The notes under the pieces are model-generated. The model did no database searches, was not told where the DNA came from, and was given only the letters and a program-made list of their open reading frames with translations. Positions 8,985 to 18,582 of a stretch of DNA of 43,658 nt are shown here, one piece after another (the stretch's first letter is position 1; each line of letters opens with the position of its first letter). This DNA is from an uncultured SAR116 cluster alpha proteobacterium (GTDB taxonomy: Bacteria > Pseudomonadota > Alphaproteobacteria > Puniceispirillales > Marisalimonadaceae). Position numbers and translations under genes: made by a program. The stretch is from positions 1-43,658 of the forward strand of contig CACEFQ010000005.1 in assembly GCA_902558885.1 (NCBI GenBank), given 5' to 3'.

Positions 8985-10118
8985 ATGACCGGTTCACAAA
9001 TTCAAAAAGGATTATTACCTGCAGGATTAAGTGATATTCTTTATCCTAAAGCACAAGTTCAAGCAAAAAAAATTGAAAATTTACTAGATGTATTCTCTAA
9101 TTACGGCTACCTAAGAGTTAAACCTCCCTTGGTAGAATACGAAGAAACCTTACTATATGACGGACCTGGCACAGTACTAAAGGATTCTACTTTTAGAATT
9201 ATGGATCCTTTATCACAAAAAATGATGGCATTGAGATCCGACGTAACAGCTCAAATATCTCGAATAGCTTCTACGAGATTATCTCACTTAGCTCGTCCAC
9301 TCAGATTATCTTATTCTGGAGATGTTTTAAGAGTAAAAGGAGATAGTTTTAATACTGAGCGTCAAAAGACACAAGTTGGTGCAGAACTAATTGGATTAGA
9401 GAATGAATTTTGTGATGCTGAAATTATTCTCATTTGTTTAAATGCACTTAAATCAATTGATATTGAAAATATAACAATTGATATAAACTTACCTTTTTTA
9501 AGGGAGTATTTTTTAAAAGATCTTTCATCTTCTATAAAAGAAGAACTTAATAAAGCAATAGATTTAAGAGATAAAAAAACTCTAAAAAATTTTAAATTTG
9601 AGCACTCTAAAATTTTACTAGATTTAATGGAGTCTACTGGTGATTATTCATTTGCTACTAATTTTTTACGTAAATTGAAGTTAGAAGGTTTTTTTAGTAC
9701 TGTAAGAGATTATTATTTAAGAGTAATTGATATTCTTAATAAGAATGGTACATCTATGAAGATTTCAATTGACCCACTTGAGAATAGAGGATTTAATTAT
9801 CATACTGGACTATCCTTTACATTTTTTTCTGAAAATTTAAAAGGTGAAATTGCTAAAGGTGGAAGATACAAAACTTTAAATGGCGAAACAGCGATTGGAT
9901 GTACAATTTATACAGAAAAAATTTATTCTAATACAAAATCTACTTTAGATAAATCTTTAGTGTATGTACCTCATCTCAATATAAATGATGCAGATCAAAT
10001 TATTAGTAAAGGTTATAGAGTTGTTTTTGGAAATAACTTAGCTACTGATTTAAAAAAAGATGCTTTTAATCTAAAATGCCAATTTATTTGGGAAAATAAA
10101 AAAATCGTCAAATTATAA
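8985..10118 (+). CDS. hisZ: ATP phosphoribosyltransferase regulatory subunit HisZ
   Basis: A histidyl-tRNA synthetase paralogue that has no aminoacylation role and instead activates short-form HisG, the first enzyme of histidine synthesis. The class II synthetase-like fold shows LPAGLSDIL near the N-terminus, then MDPLSQKMMALRSDVT and the RPLRLSYSGDVLR stretch. The motif pattern and the 377 aa length point to HisZ rather than HisS, since no anticodon-binding domain follows. An in-frame GTG nine bases upstream (8976) is possible, but its bases belong to the TTAGGTG that looks like the ribosome-binding site for the ATG at 8985, so the ATG is chosen. HisG is not in this window. purA follows after 36 bases. 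Confidence 0.9.
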   Translation: MTGSQIQKGLLPAGLSDILYPKAQVQAKKIENLLDVFSNYGYLRVKPPLVEYEETLLYDGPGTVLKDSTFRIMDPLSQKMMALRSDVTAQISRIASTRLSHLARPLRLSYSGDVLRVKGDSFNTERQKTQVGAELIGLENEFCDAEIILICLNALKSIDIENITIDINLPFLREYFLKDLSSSIKEELNKAIDLRDKKTLKNFKFEHSKILLDLMESTGDYSFATNFLRKLKLEGFFSTVRDYYLRVIDILNKNGTSMKISIDPLENRGFNYHTGLSFTFFSENLKGEIAKGGRYKTLNGETAIGCTIYTEKIYSNTKSTLDKSLVYVPHLNINDADQIISKGYRVVFGNNLATDLKKDAFNLKCQFIWENKKIVKL

Positions 10119-10124
10119 ATCTAA

Positions 10125-12355
<2,231 letters not shown>

Positions 12356-12373
12356 TTATTTCTCCAAAAATAT

Positions 12374-12379
12374 ATTATA
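12374..12379 (-). promoter_or_regulatory. Candidate -10 box of rpoH
   Basis: A consensus TATAAT on the minus strand would start transcription near 12367, leaving a leader of about 12 bases that just includes the GGAG (12365-12362) of the TTG start. No convincing -35 box is seen 16-18 bases upstream, and the surrounding TATATATA run makes a chance match likely. Confidence 0.3.
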
Positions 12380-12406
12380 TATATAGTATTTCTATACTTT
12401 TATTTA

Positions 12407-12431
12407 AAGTGCTTATAAAGTTTTAGCACTT
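12407..12431 (-). terminator. Hairpin between rluD and rpoH (possible weak terminator)
   Basis: AAGTGCT and AGCACTT form a 7-base-pair stem with an 11-base loop. Read on the minus strand it begins at the rluD stop codon and is followed by TTAAATAAAAG, not a solid T-run, so termination would be incomplete. It may separate rluD from rpoH transcription. Confidence 0.35.
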
Positions 12432-13443
12432 ATACCCTTAGATCCTCAATAAGTACAGAAATGTCTTTTGGTAATTGGCTAGAAAATTCTAAATATTTGT
12501 TATTTATTGGATGATTAAAGCATAGTTTTGTTGCGTGTAACGCTTGTCTACTAAAAGATTTTATTAATTTATTCTTTTCTTTTAGGTATGAATTTTTAAA
12601 AAATTTCTGTGTTTTTGGTTTCCCATATAAATCATCACCAATTATACCATGGCCAAGGTATGACATATGAACACGAATTTGGTGAGTACGACCTGTTTCT
12701 AGTTTACACTCAATTAAACTAGCAAAAGGGTTAAAAATATTTAATACTTTCCATTTTGTAATAGCCATTTTCCCTTTTTCGACAACAGCCATTTTTTTTC
12801 TATTTAAATGAGATCTCCCAATAGGTTTTTCAATAACACCTCTATTTATAGGTTGTCCCCATACAACAGCATTATATCTTCTATCTAAATCATGATTAAA
12901 AAAAATTTTACATAGATTTGAATGCGCTAGTTCTGTTTTTGCAATGACCATTACACCGCTGGTATTTTTATCTAGCCTATGTACTATACCTGGTCTCTTA
13001 ACCCCTCCAATTCCTTTTAAACTTTCACCACAATGATAAAGGAGAGCATTAACTAATGTCCCATTAGGAGAACCTGGTGCAGGGTGTACTACCATTCCAG
13101 ATTTCTTATTAATAACAATTATAAACTCATCTTCATATAAAACATCTAACTCAATCTTCTCAGGTAAAGGGATGGCTTCACTAGGGTTAGGTAAAAGAAT
13201 TTCAACAATTTCACAATTTTTAATCTTTAATGAAGGATTGTTTACTATTTCACCATCTACTTTTAATTGTTTGTCTTCTATTAAATTTTTAACTCTACTT
13301 CTAGAAATAAAAAAGTTATGTTCATTTAATAGTTGTTTTGCGGGTTCACTTACTTTAATAGCTTCAGTAACCCAAGTATCTAGTCTTTCAAATGGTAAAT
13401 TAAAGTCTTTTACAACAAGTACAATTTTAATAGGAACTGTCAT
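12430..13443 (-). CDS. rluD: 23S rRNA pseudouridine synthase, RluD/RluA family
   Basis: Converts uridines of 23S rRNA to pseudouridine during large-subunit assembly. An N-terminal S4 RNA-binding domain (about 20-85) precedes the synthase domain with HRLDKNTSG, giving catalytic Asp158. TGRTHQIRVHM near the C-terminal third is also typical. The start at 13443 is chosen (337 aa) because the translation reads MTVPIKIVLVVKDF there; an ATG 51 bases further upstream would overlap the divergent gene for 53 bases and lacks a ribosome-binding site. Neither start has a strong site. The ATG shares two bases with that of the divergent gene. RluD rather than RluA/RluC is favoured by the S4 domain and by the rpoH neighbourhood; exact target site unproven. 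Confidence 0.92.
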   Translation of the reverse strand: MTVPIKIVLVVKDFNLPFERLDTWVTEAIKVSEPAKQLLNEHNFFISRSRVKNLIEDKQLKVDGEIVNNPSLKIKNCEIVEILLPNPSEAIPLPEKIELDVLYEDEFIIVINKKSGMVVHPAPGSPNGTLVNALLYHCGESLKGIGGVKRPGIVHRLDKNTSGVMVIAKTELAHSNLCKIFFNHDLDRRYNAVVWGQPINRGVIEKPIGRSHLNRKKMAVVEKGKMAITKWKVLNIFNPFASLIECKLETGRTHQIRVHMSYLGHGIIGDDLYGKPKTQKFFKNSYLKEKNKLIKSFSRQALHATKLCFNHPINNKYLEFSSQLPKDISVLIEDLRV

Positions 13444-13834
13444 GTCTAATATATTTGATCCAAAAACAGAAAAAACTTCTTTTGTAATTTCCAATATAAA
13501 GACTATAAAAATTATTGCTATAATTTTAGGATTATTAATAATTATAGGATTAATTTTTCTATTTTGGGGATTAACAAAGAATTATAATAAACTTAATAAT
13601 GCAACTAGTGCAAATAAAACTTTCATAGATGATAAAGAGTTTTTAAATAAATTTGACTTTAATGAACCAACTGAAGCGCAATTAATCTCTTCATCTTTAG
13701 GAACAAATAATGAAATTTTATTACGATATCTTTACAAGGGTAAAAACACATTAGTATTATTAAACGTTAAAACAAAACAAATTAAATCTATTATTACTAT
13801 AATAAAGGGTCAAAATAGTTTTAAGATTAATTAA
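13442..13834 (+). CDS. Small single-pass membrane protein, DUF6476-like
   Basis: A 130 aa protein with one strong membrane helix (about residues 23-44) after a short polar N-terminus, and a C-terminal region ending in a beta-rich stretch (EILLRYLYKG-NTLVLLNVKT pattern). The layout and this last stretch recall DUF6476, an alphaproteobacterial family of unknown function often found next to rluD; I assign it from memory of that pattern, with no alignment. AGGAAC seven bases before the ATG sets the start firmly, and the larger upstream extension of this frame lies antisense to rluD and is not used. ltaE follows after 17 bases. Function unknown. Confidence 0.75.
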   Translation: MSNIFDPKTEKTSFVISNIKTIKIIAIILGLLIIIGLIFLFWGLTKNYNKLNNATSANKTFIDDKEFLNKFDFNEPTEAQLISSSLGTNNEILLRYLYKGKNTLVLLNVKTKQIKSIITIIKGQNSFKIN

Positions 13835-13851
13835 TTAAATAAAAATTTATA

Positions 13852-14910
13852 ATGTATGAAGAAAAAATATTAATTGGAACGGATACAATTTCTGGTATTT
13901 CTCCCCAGATATTAGACGCAATTGCAGAAGCATCAAATACAAAAACGATGCCTTATGGAAATGATATTTTTACAGAAAAATGTAAAAATATTGTAAAAAA
14001 TATTTTTGAAAAAAATGATTTAGAAATTATTCCCATGGTTTCTGGTACAGCATCAAACTCTTTAGCATTATCATCCTTCCTAAGATCTTATGGAAGTATC
14101 ATTTGTCATAGTGATGCACATATAAATAAAGATGAAGGAGGGGCGCCGGAGTTTTTTTCTGGTGGTGGTAAATTACTTACTATTTCAAATTCTCTGGGAC
14201 GGATTGAAGCTCAAGATCTTCTGAAAAAAATTGATGAAATTAATTTTAAACGTAAATCAAGCTCGTTAATATCTGGAGTTTCAATTACACAATTAGCTGA
14301 AAATGGAACGTTGTATCCGCTAGACGAAATAGACTCAATAAGTAAAATTTGTAAAAAAAATAACCTTTATCTTCATATGGATGGAGCAAGATTTTCAAAT
14401 GCATTAGTTTCCCAAGGACTAATATCTCCAGCAGAGGCTACATGGAAAGTCGGAGTTGATTGTTTGTCAATAGGTGCAACTAAAAATGGTGCCATGGCTG
14501 CAGAGTTGATAATATTTTTCAATAAAAAATTAGCAAGAGAAGCAAAATATCTTATTAAACAGACTGGACATGTAATTCCCAAAACTAGATTTGTTTCTGC
14601 TCAGCTAAATGCATGGTTTAAAGATGGTTTGTGGTTAGAGTTAGCTAAGTTAGCTAATGAAAATGCTTTATATCTTAGGAATCAATTATCTGAATTCAAT
14701 GATTTTAAAATCTTATATCCAACACAGGGCAATGAAGTTTTTGTAAAGATGACTAATTTATCATACCAAAAAATCCTTAAGTTAAATATTATCCCAAACT
14801 TATGGAATAAAATTGATAAATATCATTTAGTGGTTAGATTTGTAACATCTTTTGAAACAACTACAAGTCAGATAGATGAAATTATTAATCGATTGAAAAC
14901 TTATTTTTGA
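13852..14910 (+). CDS. ltaE: Low-specificity threonine aldolase
   Basis: PLP enzyme of the beta-eliminating lyase family that cleaves L-threonine or allo-threonine to glycine and acetaldehyde, linking to the serC-serA glycine/serine supply. HMDGARF (175-181) holds the PLP-binding Asp, and GATKNGAM places the Schiff-base lysine at 211. The N-terminal substrate-loop MPYGND (33-38) is also typical. Length 352 aa is normal. No clear ribosome-binding site precedes the ATG; translation may be coupled to the small membrane protein 17 bases upstream. It abuts the convergent YggT-like gene with no bases between the stop codons. Confidence 0.93.
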   Translation: MYEEKILIGTDTISGISPQILDAIAEASNTKTMPYGNDIFTEKCKNIVKNIFEKNDLEIIPMVSGTASNSLALSSFLRSYGSIICHSDAHINKDEGGAPEFFSGGGKLLTISNSLGRIEAQDLLKKIDEINFKRKSSSLISGVSITQLAENGTLYPLDEIDSISKICKKNNLYLHMDGARFSNALVSQGLISPAEATWKVGVDCLSIGATKNGAMAAELIIFFNKKLAREAKYLIKQTGHVIPKTRFVSAQLNAWFKDGLWLELAKLANENALYLRNQLSEFNDFKILYPTQGNEVFVKMTNLSYQKILKLNIIPNLWNKIDKYHLVVRFVTSFETTTSQIDEIINRLKTYF

Positions 14911-15285
14911 TTACATTCCATAATTTAAATTAATAGCTATATCTAGAAATATTGATTTTAATTGAGTAATTAAGTCTTTTTCAAAGATGAATGCAAATTT
15001 ACCTATATAAGAGTATCCTAAGAATAATGGCAAAAGATATATTCTAATGATAAAAATTAGCCAAGCGATGTAAATTGGTATTAATGGCTGGACAATAAAA
15101 CTAGGTGTGATTTTATTTGTAATATTGATAATTGGATTGGTAATTTTAATTATAAATCGATACAAACTAAAATTACTAGCTTCACTTAAAAATAAATTTA
15201 AGATAAAATTTATTAACAAAATTACCATTAAGCATGCTAAAAAATAATCAAGAGCAACCAGCCATATAGGAAAATTATTAATCAT
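14911..15285 (-). CDS. YggT-like small membrane protein
   Basis: A 124 aa hydrophobic protein with about three membrane segments (near 10-32, 66-90 and 90-108). The central stretch FIIKITNPIINITNKITP followed by PLIPIYIAWLIFIIRI resembles the YggT repeat (R-x-TEP-hx-PIR-hxP, then an IxL-rich helix); an alphaproteobacterial subfamily of this size exists. YggT proteins are linked to osmotic tolerance and cell shape in some bacteria, without a settled biochemical role. There is no ribosome-binding site, and a promoter-like TATAGT ends six bases before the ATG, so the message may be leaderless. Family assignment moderate, function unassigned. Confidence 0.75.
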   Translation of the reverse strand: MINNFPIWLVALDYFLACLMVILLINFILNLFLSEASNFSLYRFIIKITNPIINITNKITPSFIVQPLIPIYIAWLIFIIRIYLLPLFLGYSYIGKFAFIFEKDLITQLKSIFLDIAINLNYGM

Positions 15286-15291
15286 AAAAAT

Positions 15292-15320
15292 ACTATACTA
15301 ACATATTGGATAAATGAAAA
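15292..15320 (-). promoter_or_regulatory. Putative promoter of the YggT-like gene (leaderless)
   Basis: On the minus strand, TTTTCA (15320-15315, 4 of 6) and TATAGT (15297-15292, 5 of 6) are 17 bases apart. Six bases separate the -10 box from the ATG at 15285, so the predicted first transcribed base is the A of the start codon. The remaining part of this 124-base gap, up to ettA at 15410, shows only the ettA ribosome-binding GAGG and no convincing second promoter. Confidence 0.4.
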
Positions 15321-15409
15321 ATCATAATTTAAATAATGTATTTATTTAAGCTAAAAAAACTTCTAATACTAGTTGTTTAGTTAATAAAATATAAGTCTGA
15401 GGTAATCAT

Positions 15410-17089
15410 ATGAATAATCCACAATATATATATTCAATGTATAAACTAAGTAAGGTTTACCCTGGTGGGAAACAAGTAATCAAAGATATGAGTTTGTCTT
15501 TTTTACCTGGTGCTAAAATAGGGGTGCTAGGGGGAAATGGAGCAGGTAAATCAACTCTATTAAAAATTATGGCAGGTGTTGATAGTGAATATAGTGGAGA
15601 GGCAAAATTAGCTGATGGAATAAAAGTAGGCTATCTTGCTCAAGAACCGGAACTAAATAGTAACATGAATGTTTATGAAAATGTTATGGAAGGAATGGCT
15701 GAAGCAAAACAGCTTGTTGATGATTTTAATGCTATATCTTTAAAATTCTCAGAAGATTTAAATGAAGATGAGATGGATCAAGTCATTGCAAAGCAAGGTG
15801 AGTTGCAAGAACAAATTGATAATTGGGATGCATGGGATTTGGACAGAAAAGCGGAGATAGCCATGGATGCATTAAGTCTACCACCAGCAGAAGCAAAGAT
15901 AAATCATTTGTCTGGTGGCGAAAAAAGGAGAGTTGCTTTAGCCCAATTACTTTTATCAAATCCCGATTTTTTATTATTGGACGAACCAACTAATCATTTA
16001 GACGCTCTTTCTGTAGCATGGTTACAAAGATTTCTTCATGATTTTCCGGGTACTGTTGTAACTATTACTCATGACAGATATTTTTTAGATGAAGTTGCTG
16101 GTTGGATTTTAGAATTAGACCGTGGAGAAGGTATTCCTTTTAAAGGTAATTATTCTGGCTGGCTAGAACAAAAGCAAAAACGACTTGAACTTGAAGGAAA
16201 AGCAGAAGAAGCGAGAAAAAGAAAAATTAATGAAGAATTAGAATGGATAAAGGCAGCACCTAGAGCAAGACAGGCAAAATCAAAAGCTAGAATAACTTCT
16301 TATGAAGAATTGGTCTCGAAAGAACAGAAGAAAGAAATTAATACTGGAAATCTAGTAATACCACCTGCACCTAGACTTGGTAATGATGTAATAACTTTCA
16401 AAAATGTTAGTAAGTCATTTGATGACAAATTATTGATAGATAATCTTAGTTTTAAACTGCCTCCTGGTGGAATAATTGGTGTAATTGGAGCAAATGGTGC
16501 AGGTAAGACTACTTTGTTTAGGTTAATTACTAAAGAAGAAGAACCAAACAACGGAGAAATTTCAATTGGAGAAACTGTAAGTTTGAACTATGTTGATCAA
16601 TCAAGAGATGATTTAAAATCAGACCAGAACGTATGGCAGTCTATTTGTGATGGACTAGACCTAATACAAATTGGTAAAAAGACTATTCAAAGCAGAGCTT
16701 ATGTTGGTCAATTTAATTTCAAGGGATCTGACCAACAAAAAATTGTAAGTCAATTGTCTGGTGGAGAAAGAAATAGAGTGCATTTAGCAAAGATGTTAAA
16801 AGATCCAGGGAATGTTTTACTTTTGGATGAGCCTACTAACGACCTTGATGTAGATACATTAAGAGCATTAGAAGAAGCAATTCTTGATTTTTCCGGATGT
16901 GTAGTTGTAATTTCACATGATAGATGGTTTCTAAATAAACTTGCTACACATATTCTCGCTTTTGAGGGTGGAAGTCATGTAGAATGGTTTGAAGGAAACT
17001 ATCAAGATTATGAGTTAGACAAAAAAAGGAGATTAGGTGATGAAGCGCTTAATCCAAAACGATTAAAATATAAACCTATTTTAAGATAA
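15410..17089 (+). CDS. ettA: Energy-dependent translational throttle protein EttA (ABC-F)
   Basis: A soluble tandem ATPase of the ABC-F group that binds the ribosomal E site and, in E. coli, gates entry into elongation according to ATP/ADP ratio. Two ABC modules are visible: Walker A GGNGAGKS (41-48) with LSGGEKRR (about 168-175), and GANGAGKT (about 361-368) with LSGGERNR (about 447-454). Between them is the charged P-site interaction motif region (about 250-310) that distinguishes EttA. No membrane segments, so it is not a transporter. Length 559 aa is standard. GAGG precedes the ATG. It ends one base from convergent mlaC. Confidence 0.95.
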   Translation: MNNPQYIYSMYKLSKVYPGGKQVIKDMSLSFLPGAKIGVLGGNGAGKSTLLKIMAGVDSEYSGEAKLADGIKVGYLAQEPELNSNMNVYENVMEGMAEAKQLVDDFNAISLKFSEDLNEDEMDQVIAKQGELQEQIDNWDAWDLDRKAEIAMDALSLPPAEAKINHLSGGEKRRVALAQLLLSNPDFLLLDEPTNHLDALSVAWLQRFLHDFPGTVVTITHDRYFLDEVAGWILELDRGEGIPFKGNYSGWLEQKQKRLELEGKAEEARKRKINEELEWIKAAPRARQAKSKARITSYEELVSKEQKKEINTGNLVIPPAPRLGNDVITFKNVSKSFDDKLLIDNLSFKLPPGGIIGVIGANGAGKTTLFRLITKEEEPNNGEISIGETVSLNYVDQSRDDLKSDQNVWQSICDGLDLIQIGKKTIQSRAYVGQFNFKGSDQQKIVSQLSGGERNRVHLAKMLKDPGNVLLLDEPTNDLDVDTLRALEEAILDFSGCVVVISHDRWFLNKLATHILAFEGGSHVEWFEGNYQDYELDKKRRLGDEALNPKRLKYKPILR

Positions 17090-17090
17090 T

Positions 17091-17699
17091 CTATTTTTCT
17101 CTAGTCATTTTATTCAATAATATATCAAAATTCCCTCTATTTTTTCTCAAAATAGATACAGTTTCAGCTTTTTGTGAACTTACTAATGATATACCTTCTA
17201 TTTCTAAATCAAGAATAAGAAATGATCCATTTTTGTTTGCAGCTAATTTCCATAAAAGATTTACATCAGGCTTTTTCTTATTTGGGTCTTCAATTAATCC
17301 TCTCACATAAATTAGTTTCTTACCACGTCTTTCAGATTTTGTTGGCTTATAAGATAATGTTGCGAGAGTGTTGAGATGTTCTTCAATAGTAAGAACTATT
17401 TGTTTTAGTAAAGCTGTTTTATATTTTTCTCTTTGTGTTTCTGAAGCCTTTTTCCAAAAAGTCCCAGTTGTGGCTTTGCTCATAAAATCAAGATTAATAT
17501 ATTTTTTTATTAATAATGCAATTTTTTTGGATCTCTCATTGGCTTCTAGTTTTATAGTGTTAATAGCATGTTTTTGAGCCTCTATAATCATTTGTTGAAT
17601 AGTGGCTTCACCCATTTTTAAATTATCTGAAAAAGATTTAGCAATATTAACGTTAAAAATTAAAAAAATTAAAAACGTATAATTTAAAAACTTGCTCAT
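17091..17699 (-). CDS. mlaC: MlaC-type periplasmic phospholipid-binding protein
   Basis: Periplasmic shuttle that carries phospholipids from the outer-membrane MlaA complex to the inner-membrane MlaFEDB transporter, keeping lipid asymmetry. The protein (202 aa) begins with a signal peptide (about residues 1-22), then the MlaC/Ttg2D fold with the characteristic NLDFMSKATTGTFWKKAS and an LTIEEHLNTLA-type segment, followed by a beta-rich half. The reading frame stays open upstream of 17699, but that part is an out-of-frame reading of mlaA, so the ATG after the mlaA stop is used. It lies 7 bases after mlaA; mlaD, mlaE and mlaF are not in the window. Confidence 0.9.
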   Translation of the reverse strand: MSKFLNYTFLIFLIFNVNIAKSFSDNLKMGEATIQQMIIEAQKHAINTIKLEANERSKKIALLIKKYINLDFMSKATTGTFWKKASETQREKYKTALLKQIVLTIEEHLNTLATLSYKPTKSERRGKKLIYVRGLIEDPNKKKPDVNLLWKLAANKNGSFLILDLEIEGISLVSSQKAETVSILRKNRGNFDILLNKMTREK

Positions 17700-17706
17700 T
17701 TTTTTT

Positions 17707-18447
17707 CTAATCCAAAAGCTTTTCAAACTCAGCATCCAAGTTGTTATTTTTATTTTCAATATATTTTTTACTATAAATCTCATTGCGCCTATTTTGGAGG
17801 TAGAAAGTCCTAACTTTGATATAAGGATCAGTTGAAAGATAAATATTATCAATTGTTTTTGACATTTTACTTCTTTTGTCAATTATATTAATAGGAATTT
17901 CAGCTAAGTTTAAGTCATCAATTGAATTAGAAGATAAAGTTGCTATATTTTGTTTGTCTAGGATTGTTCCAGTTAAATCCCTAGTTGTTTTTGGCCCAAG
18001 AAAGGGCACCATCAAAAATGGTCCCTCTGAAACATTTAACTTAGCAAGGGTCGATCCAAAATCTCTTTTTTTAATAACAGTTTCGCCTTTATCTAGATCA
18101 TAAAAACCTAAAGTGAGTCCATTTAATAGAAATTTAGCTGACGCTAAAATGGTATTTTCCATTTCTGTCTGTAAAGTACTGTTAATTATAGTGTTAGGCG
18201 TGTCTATCCATTCAAGATGATTGCTAACACCTGATCTGATTTTAGTAGGAACTTTTTTGATATAAGTTTTGCTAATAGGTGATATTATATTCTGATCTAT
18301 ATATTTGTTGAATTGAAATACATTTCTATTCATTTTTTCAAATGGATCTTTGTCTTCAGATACAAGCTTAGTAGAACTCGAGCACCCATTTAAAATAAAT
18401 GCAGCTGTTATGCATTTTATAAATAAAAATTTATATTTTTTAGTCAT
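17707..18447 (-). CDS. mlaA: MlaA (VacJ) outer-membrane lipoprotein
   Basis: Outer-membrane component that removes phospholipids from the outer leaflet and hands them to MlaC. The signal peptide ends in a lipobox LNGC with lipidated Cys22. Family signatures are DPFEKMNRNVFQFNKYID (about 33-50), GPFLMVPFLGP and the DPYIKVRTFYLQNR stretch near the C-terminus. Length 246 aa is normal. It is the first gene of the mlaA-mlaC pair and starts in the 135-base region divergent from uvrD. No ribosome-binding site is obvious before the ATG. Confidence 0.95.
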   Translation of the reverse strand: MTKKYKFLFIKCITAAFILNGCSSSTKLVSEDKDPFEKMNRNVFQFNKYIDQNIISPISKTYIKKVPTKIRSGVSNHLEWIDTPNTIINSTLQTEMENTILASAKFLLNGLTLGFYDLDKGETVIKKRDFGSTLAKLNVSEGPFLMVPFLGPKTTRDLTGTILDKQNIATLSSNSIDDLNLAEIPINIIDKRSKMSKTIDNIYLSTDPYIKVRTFYLQNRRNEIYSKKYIENKNNNLDAEFEKLLD

Positions 18448-18529
18448 TAAATAAACACATATTAATCATTTATGTTAATAATATATTATTATTTATTTGT
18501 AAATTTTGTACAAGTTAAACCATCAATAT

Positions 18530-18544
18530 GTTAGAAATATGTTA
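18530..18544 (+). promoter_or_regulatory. GTTA-N7-GTTA direct repeat before uvrD, SOS-box-like
   Basis: GTTA (18530-18533) and GTTA (18541-18544) are seven bases apart, inside a longer direct repeat ATATGTTA (18526-18533 and 18537-18544) with an 11-base period. The alphaproteobacterial LexA site is GTTC-N7-GTTC, with the same spacing. The repeat covers the place of the -35 box for a candidate -10 TATAAG (18563-18568). TATGTTAATA recurs exactly at 18471-18480 and 18538-18547. Both half-sites differ from the known box at the fourth base, so LexA binding is unproven. Confidence 0.4.
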
Positions 18545-18582
18545 ATATTACTCTTAAATTCTTATAAGAAAATATAAAAATT

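Noticed and set aside
13172-13441. Upstream extension of the DUF6476-like frame
   Set aside because: Antisense to rluD; the ATG at 13442 has its own AGGAAC site.
17700-17882. Upstream extension of the mlaC frame
   Set aside because: It is an out-of-frame reading of the end of mlaA and precedes a normal signal peptide start at 17699.
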